From assembly GCA_903939115.1 (NCBI GenBank), contig CAJAFV010000090.1, positions 1-34,074 on the forward strand: a stretch of 34,074 nucleotides of DNA. Direction: 5' to 3'. Positions 11,541 to 21,082 of this stretch are shown one piece after another (position 1 is the stretch's first letter; the number at the start of each line of letters is the position of its first letter). Position numbers and translations under genes: made by a program. Origin of the DNA: an uncultured Geobacteraceae bacterium (GTDB lineage Bacteria > Desulfobacterota > Desulfuromonadia > Geobacterales > Pseudopelobacteraceae). The notes below the pieces were generated by a model. That model was given only the letters and a program-made list of their open reading frames with translations. It had not been told where the DNA came from and did no database searches.

Positions 11541-11612
11541 GCACAACTATCAATTTTTCTATAACTTGCAACATACATTTTACTATTTATGAAGGGACGG
11601 GGGTGATTTTAC

Positions 11613-11810
11613 ATGCCGGGAGTAAAAATTAAGGACAGCGAGCCGTTTGAAATGGCACTGAAAAAGTTTAAAAAACAGTGCGAAAAAGCGGGAATCCTCT
11701 CTGAAGTTCGTAAACGTGAGCATTTTGAAAAACCAAGTATCAAGCGCAAGAAGAAGGCTATTGCTGCTCGCAAACGTGCCCTCAAAAAACAGCGTAAAAT
11801 GATCGACTAG
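11613..11810 (+). CDS. rpsU: 30S ribosomal protein S21
   Basis: A 65-aa, very basic small-subunit protein. The sequence [20 protein letters not shown], then [11 protein letters not shown] and a lysine/arginine-rich tail, is the S21 family pattern. A ribosome site of the GGGGGTGAT type lies about 8-10 bases before the ATG. It heads the macromolecular-synthesis cluster shared with E. coli (rpsU-dnaG-rpoD), here with yqeY and cvpA inserted. A small cccgc/gcggg hairpin just after its stop (11814-11826) may trim or attenuate the transcript. Confidence 0.96.
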   Translation: MPGVKIKDSEPFEMALKKFKKQCEKAGILSEVRKREHFEKPSIKRKKKAIAARKRALKKQRKMID

Positions 11811-11842
11811 TATCCCGCAATGCGGGTTCAGGAACAAGCCGT

Positions 11843-12286
11843 ATGAATCTGAAAGAACAACTCAACGATGCGATGAAAGCAGCCATGAAGGCGCGGGACA
11901 ACCTGCGCCTTTCAGCTGTGCGCATGGTGCGTGCAGCAATTAAAAATCGTGAAATTGATGCCCGGGCTGAACTTGATAATCAGGCGGTTATTGATGTCAT
12001 ATCATCGTTGGTCAAACAACGTCGTGAATCAATTCGCATGTATCGAGAAGGCAACCGGCTTGAACTTGCTGAAAAAGAAGAGTTGGAGATGGCGGTCCTC
12101 CTCGAGTTTCTGCCTGCGCAGCTGAGCCCTGAAGAAATCGAATCCGTTGTCATGCAGACAATTCTGGACTTAGAAGCGAGTGGAGCCAGAGATATGGGAA
12201 AGGTAATGAAGGCTGTTTCCCCTCTGACTGCCGGCAAGGCCGATGGCAAACTCGTAAGTGATACCGTCCGGAGGCTGCTTGCGTAA
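11843..12286 (+). CDS. GatB/YqeY domain protein
   Basis: A 147-aa YqeY-family protein, homologous to the C-terminal tRNA-interacting domain of GatB. Family features visible are the N-terminal LKEQLNDAMKAAMKARD, then LSAVRMVRAAIKN, the EFLPAQLSPEEIE segment and the DMGKVMKAVSPLTAGKADGK glycine/lysine-rich end. Its biochemical role is not established. Location between rpsU and dnaG is common in related genomes and suggests a translation-linked function. The ribosome site is AGGAAC. It is followed by a small terminator-like hairpin. Confidence 0.92.
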   Translation: MNLKEQLNDAMKAAMKARDNLRLSAVRMVRAAIKNREIDARAELDNQAVIDVISSLVKQRRESIRMYREGNRLELAEKEELEMAVLLEFLPAQLSPEEIESVVMQTILDLEASGARDMGKVMKAVSPLTAGKADGKLVSDTVRRLLA

Positions 12287-12322
12287 TGCGTAGCCTTGAT
12301 CTGGAATTTGGATTACACCGAC

Positions 12323-12349
12323 AAGGGGCTTTCATTGAGATAGCCCCTT
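12323..12349 (+). terminator. Weak terminator or attenuator after yqeY
   Basis: An 8-bp stem (AAGGGGCT at 12323-12330, AGCCCCTT at 12342-12349) with an 11-base loop is followed by CTTCTTTG. The T-tract is poor, so partial termination between rpsU-yqeY and cvpA-dnaG-rpoD is more likely than a full stop. Confidence 0.5.
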
Positions 12350-12375
12350 CTTTGTAAAATGGTCAAATCTCCACA

Positions 12376-12867
12376 ATGAATCTATTAAATATCATCATAG
12401 TTTCGGTTCTCTGTTTTTTTGCTGTCAAAGGAGTTGTTCGTGGGCTTGTGAATGAGGCGTCTTCACTGGCAGGCCTCCTTATAGGGGGGTGGCTGGCGTA
12501 CAGATTTCACCCGCTGCTCGCAGTTCCGTTAAAAAGTGCGCTCCATCTTCCTGCGCATCTATCTTCGTTTCTGGCTTTTATCATAATACTGTTAATCACC
12601 GGAATATGTGCTCACATTATAGGTAATGTCATAACGGCTGCACTACGATTAGTGATGATGGGTACTCTTAACAGGTTTGGTGGTCTGCTCATCGGAGTTG
12701 CCGAGGGAGCCCTTTTGCTCTGTATGGTTTTCAGCATCGCAACATCGGGGTTCATGCCTGAGCAGATCCGGAATAAAATAAGAGCGACTGAATCAGCCAA
12801 TATGCTGGCGTTAACCGGAGATCATTTTCTCAAAGAATGGCGTGATGCCAAGAGTCAGAAAAAATGA
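12376..12867 (+). CDS. CvpA family inner-membrane protein
   Basis: A 163-aa integral membrane protein with about four hydrophobic segments (near residues 3-20, 28-42, 63-90 and 104-124). The arrangement, an N-terminal helix followed by VKGVVRGLVNEASSLAGLLIGGWLAY, matches the CvpA family (colicin V production/envelope function). The conserved RFGGLLIGVAEGALL segment is also present. No catalytic residues are known for the family. The ribosome site is weak. It overlaps dnaG by 4 bases, so it is part of the dnaG-rpoD transcript. Confidence 0.85.
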   Translation: MNLLNIIIVSVLCFFAVKGVVRGLVNEASSLAGLLIGGWLAYRFHPLLAVPLKSALHLPAHLSSFLAFIIILLITGICAHIIGNVITAALRLVMMGTLNRFGGLLIGVAEGALLLCMVFSIATSGFMPEQIRNKIRATESANMLALTGDHFLKEWRDAKSQKK

Positions 12868-14615
12868 TCCCTGAGGAGAAAGTTCGCGAAGTTGCTGAAA
12901 GGCTATCAATTGTTGAGGTTGTTTCAGACTATGTGCCGTTGCGTAGAGCGGGGGGCAATTTTCTTGGCCTTTGTCCATTTCATGCCGAGAAGAGTCCGTC
13001 ATTCAATGTAAATCCTGCTCGTGAAATTTTTCACTGTTTCGGCTGTGGCGCCGGCGGTAACGCGTTTTCTTTTATTATGAAAATAGAAGGGGTCAGTTTT
13101 CCCGAAGCGGTTAAAATTCTTGCAAAGAAGAGCGGGATTGAAATTGAGGAGCGACAACTAACCCCTGCGGAAAAAAAATCGCAGGATGAGCATACTCAGT
13201 TTCTGCGCATAAATGATCTGACAACAGCCTACTACCGCTCTGTTTTGTTAAACGGCCAGGAAGGCGAGCCGGCACGGCAGTACCTTGCCAATAGATCGGT
13301 ACAATCCGGAATATCAGATGCCTACCGGCTCGGATTTGCACCTGACCGTCGTGATGGCTTGGCAAAACATCTGAGAAGCAACGGCGTTGATTTGGATAGC
13401 GCGCTTAAGCTCGGCATTATCCGCAAGTCAGATGCCGGCTGGTACGATCTTTTTCGTAATCGTCTGATCTTTCCGATCCGGGACGCACGTGGTCAGGTTA
13501 TCGCTTTTGCCGGAAGGGTACTTGACGCATCGCTTCCGAAGTATATCAACTCTCCCGAATCACCGCTGTATCACAAAAGTTCGGTGCTTTTCGGGATCGA
13601 TATGGCTTTGCCATCGATTAGAACGGGTAACTCCGTCATTATTGTAGAAGGTTACTTTGATCATCTCGCTTTGTACCGCGCTGGAGTGCAGAACGTTGTA
13701 GCAACATGCGGAACGGCTCTTACCAGCGCCCATGCCGGGATGATCAAGCGCCATGCCGAGCGTGTCTACACCCTGTTTGACAGCGATAACGCCGGTAAAA
13801 AAGCAACCATTCGTTCAATGGAACTTTTTCTTGAGCAGAGCCTTCCGGCGTATGTAATTGCATTACCAGCCGGCGATGATCCAGACAGTTTTCTGGCCGC
13901 TAATCCGCCTGAAGCCTTTATTGCTCTGCGTGATAGGGCGCGACCGGCTTTTGAGTATTTTGTCCGCTCTCTTTTGTTGGAAACCCCGCCAGATAGCGTT
14001 GACAGTAAAGTGCGGGTTATTGATGATATCGTTCCCCGTTTTCGCAAGATTGCCGACTCAGTCGAGCGAGACCTGTACGAGAAGGAAATTTGCCGACTGC
14101 TGGGGATAACAACCCATGCGTTTCGTAAGCGCATGGGCGGAGGGAAACTCTCGCAGCAGGAGTCCTCGCAAAACGCGGGCTTGCCGTTTCAGTCCGGTGA
14201 TAATATTCAGGACACTTTGCTTGCCTTGTTGTTGAATTACCCGGATGCGCGCGCCGAAATAATACGAGTTGGCCTTGAAACTATCTTCTCCGGTGACTAC
14301 CTTGAACTAGCCGGCTTTTTACTTGGGACTCTTGCCGATTCTGACAACAGCACAAAGTTGAGTCAACTGGCTGATTCACTTGAAAGACCCGAGCTGAAGA
14401 TGCTTTTTTCGAGAATAATGGTTTCTGATGGTTACATTGCTGACATTGAATGGCGATCAGTGCTTGATCAATGCAGTCGCAGCAGCGAAAAAAAACAGGT
14501 TTCATCAATAAAAGATATTGCCGCCCGTTTGGCAATACTGGATCCGGACAGTGATGAATATGTACAGCTATTAAAACAGGCTGACTCGTTGCGAACTCGA
14601 AAATCAAAACTATAA
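12864..14615 (+). CDS. dnaG: DNA primase
   Basis: Synthesises RNA primers at the replication fork. The N-terminal CHC2 zinc-binding domain has Cys-Pro-Phe-His followed by FHCFGCGAGG (about residues 38-65). The RNA-polymerase core and TOPRIM domain follow, with VIIVEGYFDHLAL and LFDSDNAGKKA (about 255-320) carrying the metal-binding acidic residues. The last about 150 residues form a divergent C-terminal helicase-binding region. The 583-aa length is normal. The ATG overlaps the cvpA stop by 4 bases. It is followed after 36 bases by rpoD. Confidence 0.96.
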   Translation: MIPEEKVREVAERLSIVEVVSDYVPLRRAGGNFLGLCPFHAEKSPSFNVNPAREIFHCFGCGAGGNAFSFIMKIEGVSFPEAVKILAKKSGIEIEERQLTPAEKKSQDEHTQFLRINDLTTAYYRSVLLNGQEGEPARQYLANRSVQSGISDAYRLGFAPDRRDGLAKHLRSNGVDLDSALKLGIIRKSDAGWYDLFRNRLIFPIRDARGQVIAFAGRVLDASLPKYINSPESPLYHKSSVLFGIDMALPSIRTGNSVIIVEGYFDHLALYRAGVQNVVATCGTALTSAHAGMIKRHAERVYTLFDSDNAGKKATIRSMELFLEQSLPAYVIALPAGDDPDSFLAANPPEAFIALRDRARPAFEYFVRSLLLETPPDSVDSKVRVIDDIVPRFRKIADSVERDLYEKEICRLLGITTHAFRKRMGGGKLSQQESSQNAGLPFQSGDNIQDTLLALLLNYPDARAEIIRVGLETIFSGDYLELAGFLLGTLADSDNSTKLSQLADSLERPELKMLFSRIMVSDGYIADIEWRSVLDQCSRSSEKKQVSSIKDIAARLAILDPDSDEYVQLLKQADSLRTRKSKL

Positions 14616-14651
14616 TACTTACATACTGCTACTCCCCTGAGGTGAATACAC

Positions 14652-16400
14652 ATGGCTAAGAAAAATATGGACGACGTTAAACAGCTGATTGATATCGGCA
14701 AAGAGAAGGGGTTCTTAACCTATGATGAGGTTAATGACATACTCCCCCCCGACATTGCTACCGATCAGATTGAAGATGTCATGGGTATGTTCGGGGATCT
14801 GGACATTGAAATAGTTGATTCCGCCCAAAAGATCAAAATCCCGAAGATGAAAAGTGATCTTGACGACGATGAAGAGGCAGAAGGTGAATCGGAAGAGGTC
14901 GAGTTCGAGCCCGGTTCAATTGGTCGTACCAGCGATCCTGTCCGTATGTACCTTCGCGAAATGGGTTCTGTTTCACTCCTCACTCGTGAGGGTGAGGTTG
15001 AAATTGCCAAAAGAATTGAAGATGGCGAGCGTGACGTTGCCGGCGTAATACTTAATACTCCAATCACTGTCAAGGAAGTTCTCTCTCTGGGTGATCGACT
15101 GCGAAAGTTCCTGATGACCCCTTCGGAAGTCAGTAAAGAGGTTGAAGAAGAGGTTCTGGAGGATGATGAAGAAGATGTCCAAAAGACCAGAATACTTGAT
15201 ATCATCGATGCGATTGTGGCACAGGATCTGTTGCTGATTGAGATTACTGAAGCGGTCGCGACAGCAAAAACGCCTGCAAAGAAAAAAGAGTTTGAAAAGA
15301 AATTGCGCGAGGGAAAAGATCGGCAGGCGGAACTTCTCAAATCACTGAGGCTGAAAGATCGTCATACCAACAAAGTCGCCGAACGCCTTAAAGACCTCTC
15401 CGGAAAAGTTGATTCGTTACAGGCCGAATTAGCTGATCTTGAAAAGATTATTTCTGTTGAGAAATTGAAGGTTTTGCTTGATAAGCTGCAAAATGAAGAT
15501 GATAAATGCACTGTTGAACTGAGTAAGTTCAAATTAGATGAAGAAGAAACTGAAAAAGTAGAGAAGCGTCTTCGTATTGCGGCACGTAAAATTCAGAAAG
15601 TAGAGCAGGAATCAGGATTTAAAGCACGTGATCTTGCCGCTGCGCTTAAAGCAATTGAAGAGGGTGAGTGCAAGGCCCGGATCGCAAAAAGCGAACTTAT
15701 TGAGGCAAATTTACGGCTCGTTGTGTCGATTGCAAAAAAATACACCAATCGTGGGCTCCAATTCCTTGATCTCATTCAGGAAGGAAATATCGGGTTAATG
15801 AAAGCCGTTGATAAGTTTGAATACCAACGCGGCTATAAGTTTTCAACCTATGCAACCTGGTGGATCCGTCAGGCGATAACCCGCGCTATTGCAGACCAGG
15901 CCCGTACAATCCGCATTCCGGTCCATATGATTGAGACTATCAACAAATTGATTCGCACCAGCCGCCAATTAGTACAGGAAAACGGCCGTGAGCCGTCTCC
16001 GGAAGAGATAGCTGAACGTATGCAGCTGCCGCTTGATAAGGTGCGCAAGGTACTTAAGATTGCCAAAGAGCCGATCTCGCTTGAAACTCCGATCGGTGAA
16101 GAAGAAGACTCTCACTTGGGAGATTTCATTGAAGACAAGGGGGTCATATCCCCGATTGAGGCGGTCATAAAGAATAACCTCTCGGAGAGTACCGCTAAAG
16201 TACTCGCGACATTGACACCTCGAGAAGAAAAAGTTCTCAGAATGAGATTTGGCATCGGCGAAAAAAGTGACCATACCCTTGAAGAAGTTGGCCAGGATTT
16301 TGAGGTAACCCGTGAGCGTATCCGTCAGATTGAAGCAAAAGCATTGCGTAAACTGCGTCACCCGAGCCGCAGCAAAAAACTAAAGAGTTTTGTGGACTAA
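14652..16400 (+). CDS. rpoD: RNA polymerase sigma factor RpoD (sigma70)
   Basis: The housekeeping sigma factor, 582 aa. Region 1.1 is at the start ([24 protein letters not shown]), region 1.2 around [22 protein letters not shown] long charged non-conserved region spans about 140-340. The 2.1-2.4 block follows ([52 protein letters not shown]). Regions 3 and 4 end with the helix-turn-helix [19 protein letters not shown]. The GAGGTGA ribosome site precedes the ATG. A downstream secreted-protein gene begins only 4 bases after the stop. Confidence 0.98.
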   Translation: MAKKNMDDVKQLIDIGKEKGFLTYDEVNDILPPDIATDQIEDVMGMFGDLDIEIVDSAQKIKIPKMKSDLDDDEEAEGESEEVEFEPGSIGRTSDPVRMYLREMGSVSLLTREGEVEIAKRIEDGERDVAGVILNTPITVKEVLSLGDRLRKFLMTPSEVSKEVEEEVLEDDEEDVQKTRILDIIDAIVAQDLLLIEITEAVATAKTPAKKKEFEKKLREGKDRQAELLKSLRLKDRHTNKVAERLKDLSGKVDSLQAELADLEKIISVEKLKVLLDKLQNEDDKCTVELSKFKLDEEETEKVEKRLRIAARKIQKVEQESGFKARDLAAALKAIEEGECKARIAKSELIEANLRLVVSIAKKYTNRGLQFLDLIQEGNIGLMKAVDKFEYQRGYKFSTYATWWIRQAITRAIADQARTIRIPVHMIETINKLIRTSRQLVQENGREPSPEEIAERMQLPLDKVRKVLKIAKEPISLETPIGEEEDSHLGDFIEDKGVISPIEAVIKNNLSESTAKVLATLTPREEKVLRMRFGIGEKSDHTLEEVGQDFEVTRERIRQIEAKALRKLRHPSRSKKLKSFVD

Positions 16401-16404
16401 TTAT

Positions 16405-17700
16405 ATGAATTTCTTTTCTAAAGCCATTGTTCTGGTCGTTCTGTCACTGTGTATTGTTTTCACCTCTTTCGTTTCCGGGTACTCCGCTGAAATTGATGAC
16501 TCAACCGTTTTTGTTGAGGCGTTCAATGCGTATCAGCAGAAAGATTATCTGCTGACAATAGAAAAGTGTGATCAGTTAAATCAGGTTTTTCCTGAATCAC
16601 CCCTCAGGGATGTAACATTGCTTCTCATTGCCCGAGCCAGCCTTAAATCTGGTGATAACGAGCGTGCAGCTAAGACTGTCGCCCTGTTCTTTACAGAATT
16701 TCCAGAGAACAGCCTGAAGATGTCTGTTGAAGACGAATTGAAAAATCTCGCACATCGCCATAAAAAAGGTGAAGTTCTTGCGGCTGATAAAACATTGCAG
16801 GCAACAGCACGTCAAGTAAGCAGTGACAGAATTGCCCGTCAGCGCGCCGCTGAAATGAAACTGGAGATGGAACGTGTTGCTAAAGTAAAAGCCGAGCAGG
16901 AACGCCTTGCGAAAATTAAGCTGGAAGAAGAACGTCTGGAAAAAGAGCGTCTGCTCGCTGAGAAGCTTGCCAAGGCAAATATAAAAATAGCCATTACCTT
17001 ACACGAAGACACAGGGCCTGTGCCGATCGGCGGCAGTGGCATGGTACCGGTTGAAATTACGAACAGGGGAACAAGCGGTGAAGAGGTGCTGCTGACAATA
17101 ACTGCAGCAAAAGAATATGGCGCCGTACTGACAAGAGTCGGTAAGCCTGACGAAAACGTGACTCGCCTCCAACTTGCCGCCGGAGAAACATTTAATGGGG
17201 CTGTCAAGATCATGATGCCGCCCGGGATGGTTGATGGCCAGCGCTCTTTACTGTCGATACATGCCGTTTCTGCGAAATTCAGTGATGTCAGTTTCCTGAA
17301 AGAAGCTGTTGTCGTATGCTCGGCACCGCTCGTTCGCGCTGTTGCTAAATTTTCAAAACCAAAAGTTGCTCCGGGCGAAAAGCTTCGCTACCGTGTGGCG
17401 ATTCTAAATGCGGGGTCACAGCCTGCACAGAATTTATCGGTGCGACTGCAACTCCCCCCACAGATAGATTTTCTGGGTGCACCGGACATTCCGTTTAAGC
17501 AGGAGCCAAACGGAGCGCTTGTCTTCAAGATCGATAAAGTCGATATTGGACGGCTGGTAGAAATTAATCTTGATGTAAAAGTACGCGAGAACAGCGCTGT
17601 CGGTCAGGAGCTGCGCGGGCAGGTTGAGGTTGATAACGGCACCCTGCAGAAAAAAGAACTTTTTACCGCAACTGCATCGGTAGTTATACTGGCAAAATAA
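16405..17700 (+). CDS. Secreted protein with TPR-like, coiled-coil and Ig-like (CARDB/DUF11-type) regions
   Basis: Not a gene I can name. The 431-aa product has a signal peptide (first about 28 residues, hydrophobic VLVVLSLCIVFTSFV). A helical tetratricopeptide-like region resembling tol-pal-associated proteins follows (AFNAYQQKDYLLTIEKC, FPESPLRDVTLLLIARA). Next is a highly charged coiled coil of about 60 residues rich in EER/KLA. Two beta-rich modules complete it: GMVPVEITNRGTSGEEVLL and LRYRVAILNAGSQPAQNLSV are typical of CARDB/NEW3 and DUF11 folds. It probably lies in the periplasm or cell surface. The ATG at 16405 is preferred over a TTG at 16390 inside rpoD, though no good ribosome site is visible. 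It may be translated by coupling from rpoD. Confidence 0.75.
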   Translation: MNFFSKAIVLVVLSLCIVFTSFVSGYSAEIDDSTVFVEAFNAYQQKDYLLTIEKCDQLNQVFPESPLRDVTLLLIARASLKSGDNERAAKTVALFFTEFPENSLKMSVEDELKNLAHRHKKGEVLAADKTLQATARQVSSDRIARQRAAEMKLEMERVAKVKAEQERLAKIKLEEERLEKERLLAEKLAKANIKIAITLHEDTGPVPIGGSGMVPVEITNRGTSGEEVLLTITAAKEYGAVLTRVGKPDENVTRLQLAAGETFNGAVKIMMPPGMVDGQRSLLSIHAVSAKFSDVSFLKEAVVVCSAPLVRAVAKFSKPKVAPGEKLRYRVAILNAGSQPAQNLSVRLQLPPQIDFLGAPDIPFKQEPNGALVFKIDKVDIGRLVEINLDVKVRENSAVGQELRGQVEVDNGTLQKKELFTATASVVILAK

Positions 17701-17708
17701 TTATAGTG

Positions 17709-17746
17709 AAAAAGGCCTCAAAGAATTCAATCTCTGAGGCCTTTTT
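17709..17746. terminator. Bidirectional intrinsic terminator
   Basis: A 12-bp perfect stem (AAAAAGGCCTCA / TGAGGCCTTTTT) with a 14-base partly paired loop lies between the converging 16405 gene and proB. A on one side and T on the other give a U-tract in both directions. It ends both the rpoD-side transcript and the obgE-proB transcript. Confidence 0.88.
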
Positions 17747-17752
17747 CATCAT

Positions 17753-18874
17753 TTAGATCAGGACCATGTTGTCCCGATGAACAATCACATCCCCGTAGTA
17801 GTAACCAAGGATCCCCTCAATTTCCAGGCTTTTGCTTCCAGCCAGGCGCTCTGCTTCACCACTCGAATAATCTGACAGTCCACGGGCAAACTCCACTCCA
17901 TCCGATCCGCACAGCCTGATACATGCTCCCCGTTCGAACCGGCCTTCCACATGAACGACTCCGGAAGGGAGCAGACTCTTACCTTTTTTGAGCAACGCAT
18001 CGCGCGCACCATCATCTACCGTTATTCTGCCGGACGGCTTCAGAGTATAGGCAATCCAATGCTTCCTGCGATTTAGCCCTATTCCGGAGGGAAGAAACAG
18101 AGTTCCAACCTCCTCTCCCATCAAGGAAGCAACGATAATACCTTCTGTTTTCCCGGACGCCACGATTGTTGCAACACCGTTTTTGCCCGCTTTCTTGGCA
18201 GCAGCCACCTTGGTCGCCATACCACCGGTGCCGACAGTTGAACCGGTACCTCCGGCTGCACGTTCCACATCGCGAGTGACCCCCTTAATTAGCGGGATCA
18301 ATACAGCATCCGGATGCGTGCGCGGGTCGGCGCTGTAGAATCCTTCTATGTCGGTCAGGATAAGCAGCAAATCGGCTTCAGCTACATTGGTGACCAATGC
18401 CGACAGGTTGTCATTATCGCCGAACTTAATTTCCTCAACAACAACAGTGTCATTTTCGTTGATTATCGGGACGATGCCAAATCCGAGCAGAGCATCAAGT
18501 GTTGCCCGCGCATTGAGAAAACGCTGACGACTGCCCAGGTCTTCACTGGTTAAAAGAACTTGTGCGGCTTTGAGATTGTTAGGAGCTAAAGCGTTTTCAT
18601 ACGCAAGCATCAACCGGGTCTGACCAACGGCGGCAGCTGCCTGTTTGTGCGGAATTGTCCGCAGTTTGTCAGTCAGGCCCAGTTCACTTCTACCTGCCGC
18701 AATAGCGCCGGATGACACGACAATTACCTGCAGTCCATGCCGGCGCATGACCGCAATTTCATCACAGATTCTACCGATGACGGCCAGGTCCAGAGCACCC
18801 GATGAATCAGTTAACACCCTGCTGCCGATTTTTATCACAACGCGTTTTACTGTTTTCAGCAGTTCCTTCCGCAT
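17753..18874 (-). CDS. proB: Glutamate 5-kinase
   Basis: Phosphorylates glutamate to glutamyl-5-phosphate, the first step of proline synthesis. The 373-aa form has an amino-acid kinase domain ([61 protein letters not shown]). A C-terminal PUA domain of about 80 residues follows ([20 protein letters not shown]). The ATG at 18874 is chosen: it shares one base with the obgE TGA (TGATG) and has GAGGTG upstream. Two GTG codons just before it are less likely. It is the last gene of the htrA-obgE cluster. The next pathway gene, proA, is not in the window. Confidence 0.95.
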   Translation of the reverse strand: MRKELLKTVKRVVIKIGSRVLTDSSGALDLAVIGRICDEIAVMRRHGLQVIVVSSGAIAAGRSELGLTDKLRTIPHKQAAAAVGQTRLMLAYENALAPNNLKAAQVLLTSEDLGSRQRFLNARATLDALLGFGIVPIINENDTVVVEEIKFGDNDNLSALVTNVAEADLLLILTDIEGFYSADPRTHPDAVLIPLIKGVTRDVERAAGGTGSTVGTGGMATKVAAAKKAGKNGVATIVASGKTEGIIVASLMGEEVGTLFLPSGIGLNRRKHWIAYTLKPSGRITVDDGARDALLKKGKSLLPSGVVHVEGRFERGACIRLCGSDGVEFARGLSDYSSGEAERLAGSKSLEIEGILGYYYGDVIVHRDNMVLI

Positions 18875-19890
18875 CACCACACCTCTTCAGGTGGACCCCA
18901 CAAACGTCCCGCAATTTCGTCAAGCAGTTGGTCAATCCCTTCGCCTGTTGCCGACGAAATAGGAAACACCGTGACACCTTCACCTTCGAACCAGGCTTGA
19001 ATTGCCGGCAACTCCGCTCTTGTCTGTGGCAGGTCGGTTTTCGTAATCACGACAATCTGCTTCTTCGCTGCCAATTCAGGGCTAAAGAGGGCAAGCTCGT
19101 TATTTATCGATTCATACTCAGCTCTCGGATCCCTTTCCGGCATCCAGGATATATCGACCAGATGCAGCAGGATGCCGGAACGTTCCAGATGTTTGAGAAA
19201 ACGATGGCCTAAGCCTGCCCCTTCATTGGCTCCTTCGATAATCCCGGGAATATCGGCCATTACAAAAGAACGATAGTTTTTATACGGTACAACACCGAGA
19301 GAGGGAACCATCGTGGTAAACGGATAATCGGCAATCTTTGGGCGCGCTGCCGATACTTTGCTGATTAGCGATGATTTGCCCGCATTTGGTAAGCCAAGAA
19401 GCCCGACATCGGCCATCAGCTTCAACTCAAGCCGGAGTTTACGTTCTTCATTCTCTTCACCCGGTTGGGCAAACTTGGGGGCTTTGTTCGTCGCTGAGGC
19501 AAACCTGGCATTCCCCTGGCCTCCTCTGCCACCTTTGAGCAAAATAACGATCTGCCCATTCTCGGTGAGGTCTGCCAGGATGTCATCCGTCTCTACATCC
19601 TTGACAACGGTGCCGACCGGTACTTTTATCAGCAAATCCTTGCCACCGGCGCCATGCCGGTTTTTCCCCATACCGTTATGACCATTTTCCGCTTTTTGAT
19701 GCGGTCTGTGACGTAACTCCAACAACGTTGAAAGGCCTGAAGTCGCTTCAAAGATGACATCACCACCTTTACCGCCATCTCCACCACTTGGTCCTCCGAA
19801 TTCAATAAACTTTTCATGGCGGAAGGCTACACACCCCGCACCACCATGTCCCGACGTTGCATATAACGTTACTTCATCAATAAATTTCAT
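18874..19890 (-). CDS. obgE: Obg family GTPase
   Basis: A ribosome-associated GTPase involved in 50S assembly and the stringent response. The glycine-rich N-terminal Obg fold is present ([31 protein letters not shown], written here as a motif spanning residues 13-43). The G domain follows with P-loop [11 protein letters not shown], switch [25 protein letters not shown] and SSATGEG. Length is 338 aa, the short form without a C-terminal OCT domain. It starts 4 bases after the RdgC-like gene and its stop overlaps the proB start, so it is in the middle of a single transcript. Confidence 0.96.
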   Translation of the reverse strand: MKFIDEVTLYATSGHGGAGCVAFRHEKFIEFGGPSGGDGGKGGDVIFEATSGLSTLLELRHRPHQKAENGHNGMGKNRHGAGGKDLLIKVPVGTVVKDVETDDILADLTENGQIVILLKGGRGGQGNARFASATNKAPKFAQPGEENEERKLRLELKLMADVGLLGLPNAGKSSLISKVSAARPKIADYPFTTMVPSLGVVPYKNYRSFVMADIPGIIEGANEGAGLGHRFLKHLERSGILLHLVDISWMPERDPRAEYESINNELALFSPELAAKKQIVVITKTDLPQTRAELPAIQAWFEGEGVTVFPISSATGEGIDQLLDEIAGRLWGPPEEVW

Positions 19891-19894
19891 CTAA

Positions 19895-21064
19895 CTACTC
19901 CCCGTCCAGCCATGCTTGAATCGCCTGTAAGCGCTCGTTCCAGGAATCATTAAGTCGCTCGGCAAGAAATGTTGTAAATAAACTGTCAAATAACTGTATC
20001 CCCTGATCCATCAAAAACATGCGCTCGTAAAAAACCGCCTCCCGTTCACTCATTTGATCAACAGTGGAATCTTTTTCAACACGCACCTGAGGACATTTGA
20101 ATGAGGCGAAGCCAAAGGTATCCCCTTTAAGAGTCAACTTCCACGGGTTCTCGTCTTTTTCCATGCAGATTGTTGCACTGGTTATTCGTTTGCCTCCTTT
20201 AAGAGCAGAAATCGCCTCCAAATAACTGTCCTGAGAGCCTGAAACCGTAACTTTCTGGATGCCACCCTCTTCACCACCGCCTTGAAACTGGATTCGGTCA
20301 TCGATCCAGGCAGAAAATCGTTCACCTTTCGGTATCTGCCCGGGGCAACAGGTTGAAAACTCTCCTTCACCATTTACTCCACGCTGCAGAAGCCACAGCA
20401 TGAATTCCCAGCCAAGCCACTGATTATCACGAATAAGTGCAACCACGGCATCAGATCCAGCCTGGTTGGATGCTTCCAGAGAATCAAGCAATTGACCATC
20501 TAATAATTTCCGGGCCCGTGCAAACGGGTGAATAATTACAGGGCTGAATCCTTCAAAAGTTTTTCTGAAAATTTCTTCAAAACGGTCAATAACTTTCGTT
20601 CCAAGGCTGAACAGGGTCAGCACGCCGCTCTTCAGATTCCATACCACGTCAACCGTTGAGGGGACGGGAAGGCATCTGGTCATAAGTCGCAGTTGTACCT
20701 GCTCCTTGATCTCGTCGCGTTTATGCTTGGGAGTTCGGCGCAAGTTCGGATTTTGAGCCAGAAAAAGACCTTCTTCACGCCCTGCATGAGATTTAAGAAC
20801 TGCAGCAGGAATTTTCCGCTGATCTCTGCGGAGAGAAAAAACGATGTAATTATCACGCCAGAACTCGGAAGGGACTTCAAATGAGGTGTCATCCGGTTTA
20901 TCTACAAGTGTCCATCCTTCAGAAGACTCTTCAGTAGAATTTTCAATTGATTGGAAGCAACGATCCGACAATTTTTTGGAAAACCATTCAAATAGTTCTT
21001 CTTTTGGCAAATCACCCGTTACTGTAAACTGGGTAATACTCACCGTGTTGGCATACACGCCCAT
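19895..21064 (-). CDS. RdgC-like protein (putative recombination-associated, DNA-binding)
   Basis: 389 aa, no signal peptide, cytoplasmic. From memory of E. coli RdgC, several segments line up in order. The first is IVFSLRRDQRKIPAAVLKS (RdgC has a charged ARKEEKILP-type segment here). The second is RDEIKEQVQLRLMTRCLPVPS (RdgC: KDEV..LLPRAFSR). The third is VVWNLKSGVLTLFSLGTKVIDRFEE, and near residue 290 KGGKRITSATICM matches the AGKVVTKLAL region. RdgC forms a ring that encircles double-stranded DNA and restrains RecA, and I infer a similar fold here. The protein is longer and divergent, so the exact role may differ. The AAGGATT ribosome site precedes the ATG. It lies 18 bases after the polyferredoxin gene and 4 bases before obgE. 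Confidence 0.55.
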   Translation of the reverse strand: MGVYANTVSITQFTVTGDLPKEELFEWFSKKLSDRCFQSIENSTEESSEGWTLVDKPDDTSFEVPSEFWRDNYIVFSLRRDQRKIPAAVLKSHAGREEGLFLAQNPNLRRTPKHKRDEIKEQVQLRLMTRCLPVPSTVDVVWNLKSGVLTLFSLGTKVIDRFEEIFRKTFEGFSPVIIHPFARARKLLDGQLLDSLEASNQAGSDAVVALIRDNQWLGWEFMLWLLQRGVNGEGEFSTCCPGQIPKGERFSAWIDDRIQFQGGGEEGGIQKVTVSGSQDSYLEAISALKGGKRITSATICMEKDENPWKLTLKGDTFGFASFKCPQVRVEKDSTVDQMSEREAVFYERMFLMDQGIQLFDSLFTTFLAERLNDSWNERLQAIQAWLDGE

Positions 21065-21082
21065 AATAGTTAATCCTTTTAG

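Noticed and set aside
12811..13002. CRISPR array or IS element anywhere in the window
   Set aside because: No direct-repeat array and no transposase-like frame were found. The best case for a mobile element is the fragment near the tRNA, which is only a remnant if real.
14765..15340. 191-aa serine-rich frame antisense to rpoD
   Set aside because: Low-complexity antisense of the acidic rpoD linker, no ribosome site, rpoD is certain.
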